64,000 nt of DNA from Hyphomicrobiales bacterium (GTDB lineage: Bacteria > Pseudomonadota > Alphaproteobacteria > Rhizobiales > Rhizobiaceae). Location: positions 32,613 through 96,612 of the forward strand of contig UEGR01000026.1 of assembly GCA_900465685.1 (NCBI GenBank). Direction: 5' to 3'. The first letter of the stretch is position 1. Each line of letters opens with the position of its first letter. A model generated the notes under the pieces. The model was not told where the DNA came from, did not search any database, and saw nothing but the letters and a program-made list of their open reading frames with translations. Below are positions 31,335-40,321 of the stretch, piece by piece. The translations under genes were made by a program, and so were the position numbers.

Positions 31335-33025
31335 CAAAACTATATCGGGAAGAAGCAATCGGAAGCATCAGTGCGGCACAGGCCACATGGGAAGCCAATG
31401 AACTTGCGGCGACACTTGCCAACCGGCCAGAGGAAAAAGCCGAATATGAAACCGAATGCGGCATTCCCCTGAAGCGTGTCTATACGGCTGCAGATGTTGC
31501 CGATATTCCTGCCGATGCGCTCGGTTTTCCCGGAGCTTATCCGTTCACGCGTGGCCCCTATCCAACCATGTATCGGGGACGTCCATGGACGATCCGGCAG
31601 GTTGCCGGATTCGGAAACCCTGAAGCGACCAATCAGCGCTACAAATATATGGTTCAGACCGGGCAGACTGGCCTCTCCACCGATTTCGACCTGCCCACAT
31701 TGCTCGGCCTCGATTCCGACGATCCGATGGCATTTGGCGAAGTGGGCCGGTGCGGTGTTGCCATTGATACGATTGATGATGTCGACCGCCTGTTCGACGG
31801 GATCCATCTCGAACAAATCTCGGTATCCCTAACAATCAACCCGTCGGCTTGGGTCATCTATGCCATGTATGTGGCGGTTGCCGAAAGCCGTGGTTACGAT
31901 CTGACAAAGCTTGCAGGTACTTTGCAGGCTGACCCACTGAAGGAATATGTGGCGCAGAAGGAATGGATCTATCCCGTTCGCCCCGCTGTGCGGCTACTGC
32001 GCGACCTGATCATGTATAGCGCCAAGGTCACGCCAAAGCTCAATCCGATCAGTCTCAGCGGCTATCACCTTTCCGACGTCGGCGGCAATGCGATCCAGGA
32101 GATCGCCTTCATCATGGCCTTCACCACAGCCTATTGCGAAGAAGTGATTGCCGCCGGCATGGACATCGACGACTTTGCGCCACGCCTCTCATTCTTCTTC
32201 ATCAGCCAGCAAGATTTCTTCGAACAAATTTGCAAGTTTCGCGCGGCAAGACGGGTCTATGCGAAGCTGATGGCTGAGCGTTTCGGCGCGAAGAAGGCGG
32301 AATCGATGCGGTTGCGTGTGCATGTGCAGACCGCTGCCATGAGCCTGACCAAGGTCGAGCACCAGAACAATCTGGTGCGCACGGCAATCCAGGCACTCGG
32401 TGCCGTTCTGGGTGGATGTCAGAGCATGCATACCAACGGGCTGGATGAAGCTTTTGCTATTCCGACCGAAGAAGCGATGAAACTCGCCATCCGCACCCAG
32501 CAGATCATTCGTGACGAGATCAATGTAACGTCTGTGGTTGATCCTCTTGGCGGTTCCTTTTTCGTCGAGCGGCTGACGCACGATATGGAAGAGGAAATCT
32601 GGAAGGTCCTGAACAAGGTCGACGAGCGCGGCGGTGCAATCAAGCTTGTTGAGGAAGGCTGGTTCCAGCAACAGCTGGCCGATTCCGCTTATGCGACATT
32701 CAAGAAGATCGAAACAGGAGAAAAGGTTTCGGTCGGCGTCAATCGCTATGTCGATGAGACAGCCACAAGCGCCGATGTCGACATCCATCCCTATGACGAG
32801 GAATGCACCCAGGTTCAGATCGACCGCCTCAACGCCGTGCGCACGAGCCGCGATAACGCACATATCAAGACCCTGATGGCGGAACTGGTTGCACAAGCAC
32901 AGACCGACGACGTGAACCTTTTACCGAAAACCATAGAACTCGTGAAAGCCAAGGCGTCGCTCGGCGAAATATGCCGCGCATTGCGCGACACCTGGGGCGC
33001 TTATGACGAACCAATGATCGTATGA
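31331..33025 (+). CDS. B12 acyl-CoA mutase large subunit, 2-hydroxyisobutyryl-CoA mutase-like
   Basis: A 564-residue substrate-binding subunit of the methylmalonyl-CoA mutase superfamily (TMYRGRPWTIRQVAGF, LSTDFDLPT, ISLSGYHLSDVGG, SLHTN-type SMHTNGLDEA). Three pocket positions differ from methylmalonyl-CoA mutase: V91 in place of Tyr89, D118 in place of Ala116 and Q209 in place of Arg207 (shermanii numbering). These correspond to Ile90, Asp117 and Gln208 of the Aquincola HcmA enzyme, at a constant offset of one. Loss of Tyr89 and Arg207 argues against a dicarboxylic CoA ester; Asp at 118 argues for a hydroxyacyl-CoA. The exact substrate is inferred. Confidence 0.9.
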   Translation: MTKLYREEAIGSISAAQATWEANELAATLANRPEEKAEYETECGIPLKRVYTAADVADIPADALGFPGAYPFTRGPYPTMYRGRPWTIRQVAGFGNPEATNQRYKYMVQTGQTGLSTDFDLPTLLGLDSDDPMAFGEVGRCGVAIDTIDDVDRLFDGIHLEQISVSLTINPSAWVIYAMYVAVAESRGYDLTKLAGTLQADPLKEYVAQKEWIYPVRPAVRLLRDLIMYSAKVTPKLNPISLSGYHLSDVGGNAIQEIAFIMAFTTAYCEEVIAAGMDIDDFAPRLSFFFISQQDFFEQICKFRAARRVYAKLMAERFGAKKAESMRLRVHVQTAAMSLTKVEHQNNLVRTAIQALGAVLGGCQSMHTNGLDEAFAIPTEEAMKLAIRTQQIIRDEINVTSVVDPLGGSFFVERLTHDMEEEIWKVLNKVDERGGAIKLVEEGWFQQQLADSAYATFKKIETGEKVSVGVNRYVDETATSADVDIHPYDEECTQVQIDRLNAVRTSRDNAHIKTLMAELVAQAQTDDVNLLPKTIELVKAKASLGEICRALRDTWGAYDEPMIV

Positions 33026-33783
33026 GACACAAAATGGGAAACACTGTTGTCGTTCATGTGGATGGCGTCATTGCCTGGGTCAAGCTCAACCGACCCGACC
33101 GGTTGAATGCCATGAACCAGGCTCTGGTGAATGATCTTGCTGCTGCACTGGATCATATTGAGGCTGACGAGAAAATACGCGCGGTCATCTTGCATGGCGA
33201 AGGGCGTGCATTCTGCTCCGGCGATGACCTGCAAGATCTCGACAATCAGACCACGTCGGCTGATGCCACACAGGCGTGGGTTGAATCCATTCAGGCCATC
33301 ACTTTGAAGATCATGGGGTCGAAGAAGATCGTCATTGCCGCCATTCACGGCTGGTGCGTCGGCGGCGCGCTCGAATGGGCGATCAATTGCGACTTCCGGA
33401 TTTTCGCAAAAACAGCACGTTGGTTTTTTCCTGAAGTCACTTATGGGTTCTTTGTCACCGGCGGCGTCACCGCCTTGCTGACCAAGCACATCGGCCCGCA
33501 GGCTGCGAAGGAACTCATTATTCTGGGCGAGCGTCACGATGCGGCCAAGGCACTTCAAGTTGGCATCGCCTGGAAAGTGGTTCCGGACGAAGAATTGTTG
33601 AAGGAAGCACGAGCACTTGCGCTAAAAATCGCCGACCGTCCGGCAGCGTCGGTAGCCGCAATCAAAGAAGCAATCAACGAAGGTTTCCATTCGTCGCTCG
33701 AACAGGCCATGGCGCGAGAAACGCGTGCCACTGTCTCCGGTTTCCTGTCGCCTGACGCGCAGATGCGCGCGAAGCACTATTAA
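33022..33783 (+). CDS. Enoyl-CoA hydratase/isomerase family protein
   Basis: A 253-residue crotonase-fold protein with LNRPDRLNAMNQAL, oxyanion-hole segment GRAFCSGDDLQDL, and the second hole AAIHGWCVGGALEWAINCDF. The usual catalytic acid positions are not clearly both present: WFFPEVTYGFFVTGGVTALL carries a Glu in the PEV of the expected loop. It may hydrate, dehydrate or hydrolyse the mutase product. The start overlaps the mutase stop by 4 bases (ATGA); an ATG at 33034 is an alternative. Confidence 0.9.
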   Translation: MRHKMGNTVVVHVDGVIAWVKLNRPDRLNAMNQALVNDLAAALDHIEADEKIRAVILHGEGRAFCSGDDLQDLDNQTTSADATQAWVESIQAITLKIMGSKKIVIAAIHGWCVGGALEWAINCDFRIFAKTARWFFPEVTYGFFVTGGVTALLTKHIGPQAAKELIILGERHDAAKALQVGIAWKVVPDEELLKEARALALKIADRPAASVAAIKEAINEGFHSSLEQAMARETRATVSGFLSPDAQMRAKHY

Positions 33784-33787
33784 GCAG

Positions 33788-35422
33788 ATGGGGCTGACGA
33801 TGGATCAAATCCCCCTGCAAACGGTCATTCCCGGACAAAGCGACAGTGCTATCGATATGCGGGTACTGCCCAAAATTCTTGCGCATCAGGCAGAGATGCT
33901 GGGCGACAGGCCCTTTATCGACATCTGTGGTCGCAAAGCCAGCTTCCGGGATATGCACCGCATTTCGAACCGGCTCGCCAACGGCCTGCGCGCTCTTGGC
34001 GTCGAAAAATCGGACCGTGTGGCACTTTTGCTGCCCAATTGTTTTGAATTTGTCGCGATCTGGTTTGCCGTTGCAAAACTGGGTGCTATCGAAGCGCCGA
34101 ACAATCCAGACCTTAAAGGCGAGCTTTTAAGCCACAATCTGAACAATTGCGGCGCGAAAGTGCTGATTGCCGATGCGAAAAGGCTGAGCGACCTTGCCAA
34201 TATTCAGGACCAGTTACCGCTTATCGAAACGCTCGTCCTGATCGATACGACTGCCACTGCCGCGCGAGCAGCCGGTGTGACCATCGAGCAAATCGTCACT
34301 TTTGACGAATGCATGACCCAATCGGATGAGTTTGACCCGGTTGAGATCCACTATTCCGATCCAATGGCAATCCTCTATACGTCTGGGACCACCGGCCCGG
34401 CCAAAGGCGTTTTGATGTCGCATCATCATTGCTATTGCTGGACCATGGCGATGGCGCTCAATCTCGGCTACACCGCTGCCGACAGCTATTTCTGTACCTT
34501 ACCCCTATTCCATACCGACGCGCAGATGTTTGGTGTCTATCTGCCGCTCATCTTTGGAACGCAAACCACTCTGGTCGAAAGTTTCAGTGCATCGCGCTTC
34601 TGGGAACAGGTACGCACCAGCGGGGCGACAGCCACGAACCTGCTCGGCGCCATGGGAGTTATTCTCGCCCGGGCAGAACCAAAAGCGGACGATGGCAACA
34701 ATCCTCTTCGGGTTTGTCAATGCATTCCCATGGTTCCTGATAAAGCCGCGTTTGAACACCGTTTTGCCATGAAACTCGTTACCGGCTATGGCCAGACCGA
34801 AACCAGTTTCGTGACGCTTGATACGCCCGGCGCAACCCGCGACGGTTCATGCGGCACGGCTCATCCGGACTGGGAAGTGGCAATCTTTGATGAGCACGAC
34901 CGACCCGTTGCAGCGGGCGTGGTGGGCGAAATCGTCTCGCGCCCAAAAAAGAACTGGTACATGTTCTCCGGCTACTATCGGGCCGAAGCCAGAACAGTCC
35001 AGACGCTGCGCAATCTCTGGTACCACTCCGGCGATGCTGGCTATCAGGATGAAGACGGCTGGTTTTATTTCAAGCACCGCCTGAACGAAGCAATTCGGCG
35101 ACGCGGAGAAAATATCTCCGCCTTCGAGGTCGAAACAATTGCCGAGGCGCATAGCGACATTGTCGAAAGCGCCGCCTTTGGTGTTCCCTCGGAATTTACC
35201 GAAGAAGACATCATGCTGGTGGCAATGCGTCGACCGGGATCGTCCCTCACACCAGCCGAACTGGTGGAGCATTTTCGCGCTAAGGCACCGCGTCATATGA
35301 CCCCGCGTTATATCGAACTCACCGATGGGCCGCTGCCGCGAACCCCAACGGAAAAGATTGCCCGCAGTGAACTTAAAAAAAGGGGAGTGACTGCGGAAGT
35401 GTTTGACCGGGGGACGCGCTGA
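33788..35422 (+). CDS. AMP-dependent acyl-CoA ligase
   Basis: A 544-residue adenylate-forming enzyme: P-loop ILYTSGTTGPAKGVLMSH, VTGYGQTETSF, YHSGDAGYQDEDGWFYFKHR and the catalytic lysine in RTPTEKIARSELKK. It resembles carnitine/crotonobetaine-CoA ligases and other short-chain ligases. It likely activates the acid that enters the mutase pathway. The ATG at 33788 lies 4 bases after the hydratase stop; an ATG at 33800 is possible. The ORF can be opened to 33725, but that would overlap the hydratase. Confidence 0.9.
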   Translation: MGLTMDQIPLQTVIPGQSDSAIDMRVLPKILAHQAEMLGDRPFIDICGRKASFRDMHRISNRLANGLRALGVEKSDRVALLLPNCFEFVAIWFAVAKLGAIEAPNNPDLKGELLSHNLNNCGAKVLIADAKRLSDLANIQDQLPLIETLVLIDTTATAARAAGVTIEQIVTFDECMTQSDEFDPVEIHYSDPMAILYTSGTTGPAKGVLMSHHHCYCWTMAMALNLGYTAADSYFCTLPLFHTDAQMFGVYLPLIFGTQTTLVESFSASRFWEQVRTSGATATNLLGAMGVILARAEPKADDGNNPLRVCQCIPMVPDKAAFEHRFAMKLVTGYGQTETSFVTLDTPGATRDGSCGTAHPDWEVAIFDEHDRPVAAGVVGEIVSRPKKNWYMFSGYYRAEARTVQTLRNLWYHSGDAGYQDEDGWFYFKHRLNEAIRRRGENISAFEVETIAEAHSDIVESAAFGVPSEFTEEDIMLVAMRRPGSSLTPAELVEHFRAKAPRHMTPRYIELTDGPLPRTPTEKIARSELKKRGVTAEVFDRGTR

Positions 35423-35528
35423 CACGCGCCGCCCGGCCCAAGAGGTCCTGAAAACAAGGGAAATCTGCGCGTGTGGGCAGCGCAGGCAGGGACATTGTTT
35501 GTGCCCGCGATTAAAATGGGAGACTATC

Positions 35529-36647
35529 ATGAAACCGATACTGCTTCCGGCGATCAGTTTGTCAGTCATGCTCGCCCTCGGTGGTGCTGCCTCCGCGGAT
35601 ATCGTGGTTGGCGTAGCTGGCCCAATCACCGGCCCCAATGCTGCTTTCGGCGCCCAGTTTCAAAAGGGTGCGGAACAGGCGGCGAACGACATCAATGCAA
35701 AAGGCGGCATACTCGGCCAGAAAATCAAGGTTGAGATCGGCGACGATGTTTCCGATCCCAAGCAGGGGATCTCGGTCGCTAACAAGTTTGCTGCTGACGG
35801 CGTCAAATACGTCATCGGCCACTACAATTCCGGCGTTTCAATTCCTGCTTCTGAAGTCTATGCCGAAAACGGTGTACTGGAATTTTCGCCAGCATCGACC
35901 AATCCGCAATATACCGAGCGCGAGCTTTGGAACACATTCCGCACGTGCGGTCGCGATGACCAGCAGGGCAAAGTGGCAGGCGACTATATCGTCGAGCATT
36001 TCAAGAACGCAAAAATCGCCATCGTTCACGACAAGACGCCCTATGGTGTCGGGCTCGTCGATGTCGCCAAGAAGGTGCTGAACGACGCTGGTGTCAAGGA
36101 AGTGCTCTATGAGGGCATTAATCAGGGTGATAAAGACTTCTCAGCACTCATCAGCAAGATGAAAGAGTCTGGCGTTTCCCTGATCTATTTCGGCGGCCTC
36201 CATACGGAAGCCGGGCTGATCATGCGCCAGTCTGCCGATCAGGGACTGAAGGCTACGCTCTTTTCCGGCGACGGCATGGTCTCCAATGAGCTTGCCTCGA
36301 TCGCGGGCGATGCAGTCATAGGTACGTTGAACACATTCGCGCCCGACCCACGCAAGAACCCGGCGGCGAAAGAACTCGTTGAGAAGTATCGCGCGCAGGG
36401 CTTTGAGCCGGAAGCCTATACGCTTTATTCCTATGCCGCGATGCAGATCATTACACAGGCCATCGAAAAACTTGGCTCTGCCGAAGACGCGCAAAAAGTC
36501 GCCGAGACCATCAAATCCGGCGGAGCCTGGCCTACAGTAATCGGCCAGATCAGCTATGATGCAAAGGGAGACATTACCCGGCCGGACTATGTTGTCTATG
36601 AGTGGACGAAAGGCGAGAACGGCAAACCCACTTACGGCGAGAAATAG
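35529..36647 (+). CDS. Branched-chain amino acid-type ABC binding protein (Liv family)
   Basis: A 372-residue periplasmic binding protein with a signal peptide (MKPILLPAISLSVMLALGG, cleavage after ASA) and the Peripla_BP_6 fold: VGVAGPITGPNAAFGAQFQ at the start, VSVANKF-type ISVANKFAADGVKYVIGHYN, and LYSYAAMQIITQAI near the end. No LivH, M, G or F genes follow, so it must use permeases encoded elsewhere. It is the last gene of the mutase operon and suggests uptake of a branched amino acid or acid. GGAG before the ATG. Confidence 0.92.
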   Translation: MKPILLPAISLSVMLALGGAASADIVVGVAGPITGPNAAFGAQFQKGAEQAANDINAKGGILGQKIKVEIGDDVSDPKQGISVANKFAADGVKYVIGHYNSGVSIPASEVYAENGVLEFSPASTNPQYTERELWNTFRTCGRDDQQGKVAGDYIVEHFKNAKIAIVHDKTPYGVGLVDVAKKVLNDAGVKEVLYEGINQGDKDFSALISKMKESGVSLIYFGGLHTEAGLIMRQSADQGLKATLFSGDGMVSNELASIAGDAVIGTLNTFAPDPRKNPAAKELVEKYRAQGFEPEAYTLYSYAAMQIITQAIEKLGSAEDAQKVAETIKSGGAWPTVIGQISYDAKGDITRPDYVVYEWTKGENGKPTYGEK

Positions 36648-36686
36648 TCGTAACGTTTGAACCGTCGACCAGGATAATCAATAACA

Positions 36687-36721
36687 GAGGCGCGGATTTT
36701 AAACCGCGCCTCTCCTTTTTT
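36687..36721 (+). terminator. Rho-independent terminator of the mutase operon
   Basis: GAGGCGCGG (36687-36695) and CCGCGCCTC (36704-36712) form a perfect 9-base stem with loop ATTTTAAA, followed by TCC and six Ts (36716-36721). It is 40 bases after the binding-protein stop and ends the operon that begins at 28571. Confidence 0.9.
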
Positions 36722-36736
36722 CGGGTCGAAGCGGTC

Positions 36737-37597
36737 CTAGCGCTCTGAGAATTCCAGAACTGTGCCGCTGGCGCTCTCGGGCTTCACGGCCACGCCTGCC
36801 GACGTTGGCACGAAGGAAACGCCGTGTGCGGACAGTGCTGCACGCGCTTTATCCAATGAACTGACCCGAATGCGAAGCGCCGCAAATGCGCTGGCGGGTG
36901 TCTTGCTCAGGTCAACTTCCGGGTAAAGCGATGCCGCTTTCTCACGATCCACAACCAGTATATCGGCGGACTCTGGTCCGGTTAGAACCTTCCAGCCACC
37001 ATCATGCTCAATAGCTTCCCCGGCTCTGAAAAGACGGGCGAAGCCTTTGGCAGACTGTGCGGGTTCATCCGAGATGGTCACGATGGCAGATAGTCCGATT
37101 GCCCCATTTTCATGTTCGATCAATTCCGGCAACCAGACGGTTTCACGGGTCTTGTGCTGGCACATGAACACCATGCCTTGCGGGACTTCGCTATTTGCGA
37201 AGGATACGGTTTCAAAGGCTGCAACGCCTTCGCCACCGCTCGGCAATTGCACGGGGCGCTGAAAGGCGCCGACTTCGCCCGTCGCTATATCGAGCGCTGC
37301 AAGCTCCGCCTTTGCCTCGCGTGCATTATCGATCCGGCAGGCAATTGCATGTAGTCCTTCACCTTGCGCGGCCAGTTTCTCACGCTGGTGCAAATTGCCC
37401 GGCGTTTCGGCAACGATGCCCAGAAGCTCGAAATAGTCCTCCGGGAACATGATCGTATAGTTGCCGGTGCCTTTCTCCTTGCTGTGCAGCCCGCGTGGGC
37501 TCAGCGTAAAACCGAAGCGACGGTACTGCTCGGCACTTTTCTCCAGATCGTTAACCAGCAGAAAAACGTGATCGACGCCTTTTACCGGATGAGACAT
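36737..37597 (-). CDS. VOC/glyoxalase-like domain protein
   Basis: A 286-residue protein of the Glyoxalase_3 type: GVDHVFLLVNDLEKSAEQYR at the N-terminus and a second domain from about residue 160. AAAGGAAAC precedes the ATG by about 6 bases. The active-site metal ligands (His in VDHVFLL, Glu in YFELLGI) are visible in the first half. It is followed upstream (45 bases) by an SDR gene on the same strand. Substrate unknown; relatives of this family occur in carnitine and branched-acid gene sets, but this is weak evidence. Confidence 0.82.
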   Translation of the reverse strand: MSHPVKGVDHVFLLVNDLEKSAEQYRRFGFTLSPRGLHSKEKGTGNYTIMFPEDYFELLGIVAETPGNLHQREKLAAQGEGLHAIACRIDNAREAKAELAALDIATGEVGAFQRPVQLPSGGEGVAAFETVSFANSEVPQGMVFMCQHKTRETVWLPELIEHENGAIGLSAIVTISDEPAQSAKGFARLFRAGEAIEHDGGWKVLTGPESADILVVDREKAASLYPEVDLSKTPASAFAALRIRVSSLDKARAALSAHGVSFVPTSAGVAVKPESASGTVLEFSER

Positions 37598-37642
37598 GCG
37601 GAGTTTCCTTTTTTCATAAAATCAGATGCTAGGAATTGAGGC

Positions 37643-38401
37643 TTATTTCTTTGTCGGCGCCAATACAATCTCATGGATTGTGACGCGCGGGTTCATATTG
37701 GTAACATAGAGTGCGGTTTCGGCCATGTCTTCCGGCTGTATGACGTCATCCATGCGTGCAGGATCAAAACCCGGGCGACGCGCCAGAAGCGGCGTCGCCA
37801 CTTCGCCGGGGCAAAGAACGGTAGAACGAATACCGTTTTGCCCCTCCTGCGCGTTCAGGCTCGCGCTCAAATCGTTGAGCGCATGCTTGGATGCGCCATA
37901 GGGCACGCCGCCAGCCGGTGATGAAAAACGTCCCGCCCACGAAGATGTATGGATCATCAGGCCAGCGCCCTGCTTGCGCATCGGGGTCAGTGCGGCCGCG
38001 ATCACATTGATCGCCCCCTTGATATTGATATCGATGACATCATCCCATGAATCGAAATCGATGTCAGACCAGCTGCGGCGCGGGATATTAAGACCAGCAT
38101 TGTTGCAGAGTATATCGAGACGTCCGGCCCAGCCGACGATGGCGTCTGCAATATCTGCTATCGCCTTGCGGTCAAGCACGTCAGCAGGAAACGTCCGAAC
38201 CTCACCGCCAGCGGACGTGATCTCATCAGCGATAGACGCCAGCGCATCTGCTTTCCGGCCGGTCAGAGCGACAGGCCAGCCCTGGCTTGCAAACCGTCGC
38301 GCCATTGCGGCCCCGATGCCGGACCCGGCACCCGTGATCCACACCGCACCTGGCTTGGTTTTGCCCGCATTTTCGTTCTGTTCGTGAGAAATCTGGCTCA
38401 T
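37643..38401 (-). CDS. Short-chain dehydrogenase/reductase
   Basis: A 252-residue SDR with the cofactor motif TGAGSGIG (residues 25-32), NNAGLN, and catalytic SSWAG...YGASK (Ser, Tyr and Lys). It is cytoplasmic and probably uses NAD(P). The ATG at 38401 has GGAG 8 bases upstream; TTG codons at 38404 and 38407 are less likely. It pairs with the VOC gene and is divergent from the Dpp-type transporter operon across a 246-base gap. Confidence 0.9.
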   Translation of the reverse strand: MSQISHEQNENAGKTKPGAVWITGAGSGIGAAMARRFASQGWPVALTGRKADALASIADEITSAGGEVRTFPADVLDRKAIADIADAIVGWAGRLDILCNNAGLNIPRRSWSDIDFDSWDDVIDINIKGAINVIAAALTPMRKQGAGLMIHTSSWAGRFSSPAGGVPYGASKHALNDLSASLNAQEGQNGIRSTVLCPGEVATPLLARRPGFDPARMDDVIQPEDMAETALYVTNMNPRVTIHEIVLAPTKK

Positions 38402-38460
38402 CAACAAACTCCAATATAGAAAATCGACATTTATTAACGCATGATTATCGAGAAATTATA

Positions 38461-38516
38461 CTAATTTTATCATTCAAATTAGTTTATCTTGACAAAATCA
38501 TAGCGGATTCTAGCAT
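38461..38516 (+). promoter_or_regulatory. Sigma-70-like promoter and operator before the second Dpp-type operon
   Basis: TTGACA (38489-38494) and TAGCAT (38511-38516) are separated by 16 bases. Immediately upstream is a perfect 7-base inverted repeat, CTAATTT (38461-38467) / AAATTAG (38476-38482). The segment is AT-rich in a GC-rich genome and lies 132 bases before the binding-protein start. The remaining gap (38517-38647) holds no ORF that I support. Confidence 0.5.
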
Positions 38517-38647
38517 AACCGTGCTTGCATAAGAAAAAGACCCTTGAGAGCTGCTTTAAAGAGCGTTTTCAGGGGGTTGAACAATATCGGGACGTGCGGG
38601 AAAAGAGGCCGGAAAGCCCTCCTCAACGTCCTTCAGGGGAACATAGA

Positions 38648-40234
38648 ATGCATATCAGAAAAGCTGGCCTTGGCCTGTTTCTCGCAGCCTTTTCGCTCGC
38701 GACGGCGTCATCCCACGCCGAAGAAGTGAAGCGCGGCGGTACGGTTATTGTCCATATGAATACCGAGCAGGGCGTACTCAACCCTGCGCTGCGCGCTTCC
38801 ACCGGCGTTTACCAGATCACTGGCCGCATTATGGAGCCTCTGATCGACCGTACTTATGAGGGCTATGTACCGGTTCTGGCAACGAGCTGGTCTTCATCGG
38901 AAGACGGTAAGGCCATCACCTTCAAGCTGCGCGAGAATGTGCGCTGGCATGATGGCCAGCCTTTCACCTGCGATGACGTTTCGTTCAGCGCGATGAACCT
39001 CTGGAAGAAGCTGCTCAACTATTCGACCACGCTTCAGGCTAATCTCGAAGCTGTCGACTGCACCGACCCGCACACAGCCGTGTTCCGCTATTCCAAGCCG
39101 ATGCCTCTGGAATTACTGGTCGCCGCCATGCCAGATCTCGGCCATCCGGTGCCGAAGCATCTTTATGAAGGCACCGATATTCTGAAGAACAAGTACAATT
39201 CCGCGCCGGTCGGCACGGGTCCGTTCAAGTTCGTCGAATATGAGCGCGGCCAGCACATCATTGCCGAACGCAATGACGATTACTGGCGTGGTAAGGAATA
39301 TCCTTATCTCGACCGTATCATCTGGCGTTTCATGCCAGACAAGGCCGCGGCTGCCGCAGCGCTTGAAGCTGGCGAAATGATGGAAACCGCCTTCAACGGC
39401 ATTTCCATGTCGGATACCGAGCGCCTCCAGAAGGATGGCCGCTTTGACACCGGCACCAAAGGCTTCGAAAACAACGTCGCCCACTCGACCATCGAGTTCA
39501 ACCTGCGCAATCCGATCCTTGCCAATCTCAAGGTTCGTCAGGCGATCTATCACGCGCTCGACATCGATTTTGCGATCAAAACAATCATGCGCGGCTACGC
39601 CAAGCCGGGTCGTGGCCCGATCCCGAGCACCGGTGGCGCAAATTATACCGATCAGGTCCAGACATATCCGTATGACGTGGAAAAGGCCAAGAAGCTGCTC
39701 GATGAGGCCGGCTACCCGGCAGGCCCGGATGGTATCCGCTTCAAGCTGCGCCATCGTCCGGCTCCATGGGGCGAGTATACGCAGCTTTGGGCAGAATATT
39801 ATGCGCAGGCCATGAAAGAAGTCGGCATCGACGTCGAAATCCTGACCAATGATGCGCCGGGCTTCCTGAACGGTGTCTATCGCGATCACGACTTCGACAC
39901 GGCAAGCGGCTGGCACCAGTTCCGTTCTGACCCGGCAGTCTCGACCACCGTGTGGCTGCGTTCCGGCGCTCCGGTCGGCACGGCATGGTCCAACCAGTTC
40001 GACTATAAGTCTGACGAAATGGACAGCCTGATCGACAAGGCTGCAAGCGAGCTCGACCCTGCCAAGCGTGCTGATCTTTATCATCAGATCCAGCAGCTTG
40101 AAATGAAGGACCTGCCGGTTATCTTCGCCATCGAACATCCATTCGTCGGCGTGACCAACAAGGTTCTCAAGAACCACCACAATACACCGCGGTGGGATTC
40201 TTCGAGCTGGTACGATCTCTGGATCGATCAATAA
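38648..40234 (+). CDS. Peptide-type ABC transporter substrate-binding protein
   Basis: A 528-residue SBP_bac_5 protein with a signal peptide (MHIRKAGLGLFLAAFSLATA, cleavage near SHA), VKRGGTVIVHMNTEQGVLNP, LRENVRWHDGQPFTCDDVSF and VGTGPFKFVEYERGQHI. AGGGGAAC precedes the ATG at 38648. It heads an operon that ends at 46814, with two permeases, a fused double ATPase, an FAD enzyme and two hydrolases. The neighbouring enzymes suggest that the ligand is an amino-acid derivative or amide. Confidence 0.92.
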   Translation: MHIRKAGLGLFLAAFSLATASSHAEEVKRGGTVIVHMNTEQGVLNPALRASTGVYQITGRIMEPLIDRTYEGYVPVLATSWSSSEDGKAITFKLRENVRWHDGQPFTCDDVSFSAMNLWKKLLNYSTTLQANLEAVDCTDPHTAVFRYSKPMPLELLVAAMPDLGHPVPKHLYEGTDILKNKYNSAPVGTGPFKFVEYERGQHIIAERNDDYWRGKEYPYLDRIIWRFMPDKAAAAAALEAGEMMETAFNGISMSDTERLQKDGRFDTGTKGFENNVAHSTIEFNLRNPILANLKVRQAIYHALDIDFAIKTIMRGYAKPGRGPIPSTGGANYTDQVQTYPYDVEKAKKLLDEAGYPAGPDGIRFKLRHRPAPWGEYTQLWAEYYAQAMKEVGIDVEILTNDAPGFLNGVYRDHDFDTASGWHQFRSDPAVSTTVWLRSGAPVGTAWSNQFDYKSDEMDSLIDKAASELDPAKRADLYHQIQQLEMKDLPVIFAIEHPFVGVTNKVLKNHHNTPRWDSSSWYDLWIDQ

Positions 40235-40244
40235 GCGATATAAG

Positions 40245-40271
40245 ACCGCTGCCGGACCACCCGGCAGCGGT
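40245..40271 (+). other. Intercistronic stem-loop after the binding-protein gene
   Basis: ACCGCTGCCGG (40245-40255) and CCGGCAGCGGT (40261-40271) form a perfect 11-base stem with a 5-base loop, 10 bases downstream of the binding-protein stop and 50 bases before the permease start. No T-tract. Same position as the hairpin of the other Dpp-type operon (22286-22309). Confidence 0.6.
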
Positions 40272-40321
40272 TCCCCACTTTTATGAATGCTGACTATGAA
40301 TATCTTGCAGGATAATCCGCA

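Noticed and set aside
31331..33025. Methylmalonyl-CoA mutase (propionate catabolism) for this gene
   Set aside because: Tyr89, Ala116 and Arg207 equivalents are Val, Asp and Gln, and the B12 domain is a separate subunit.
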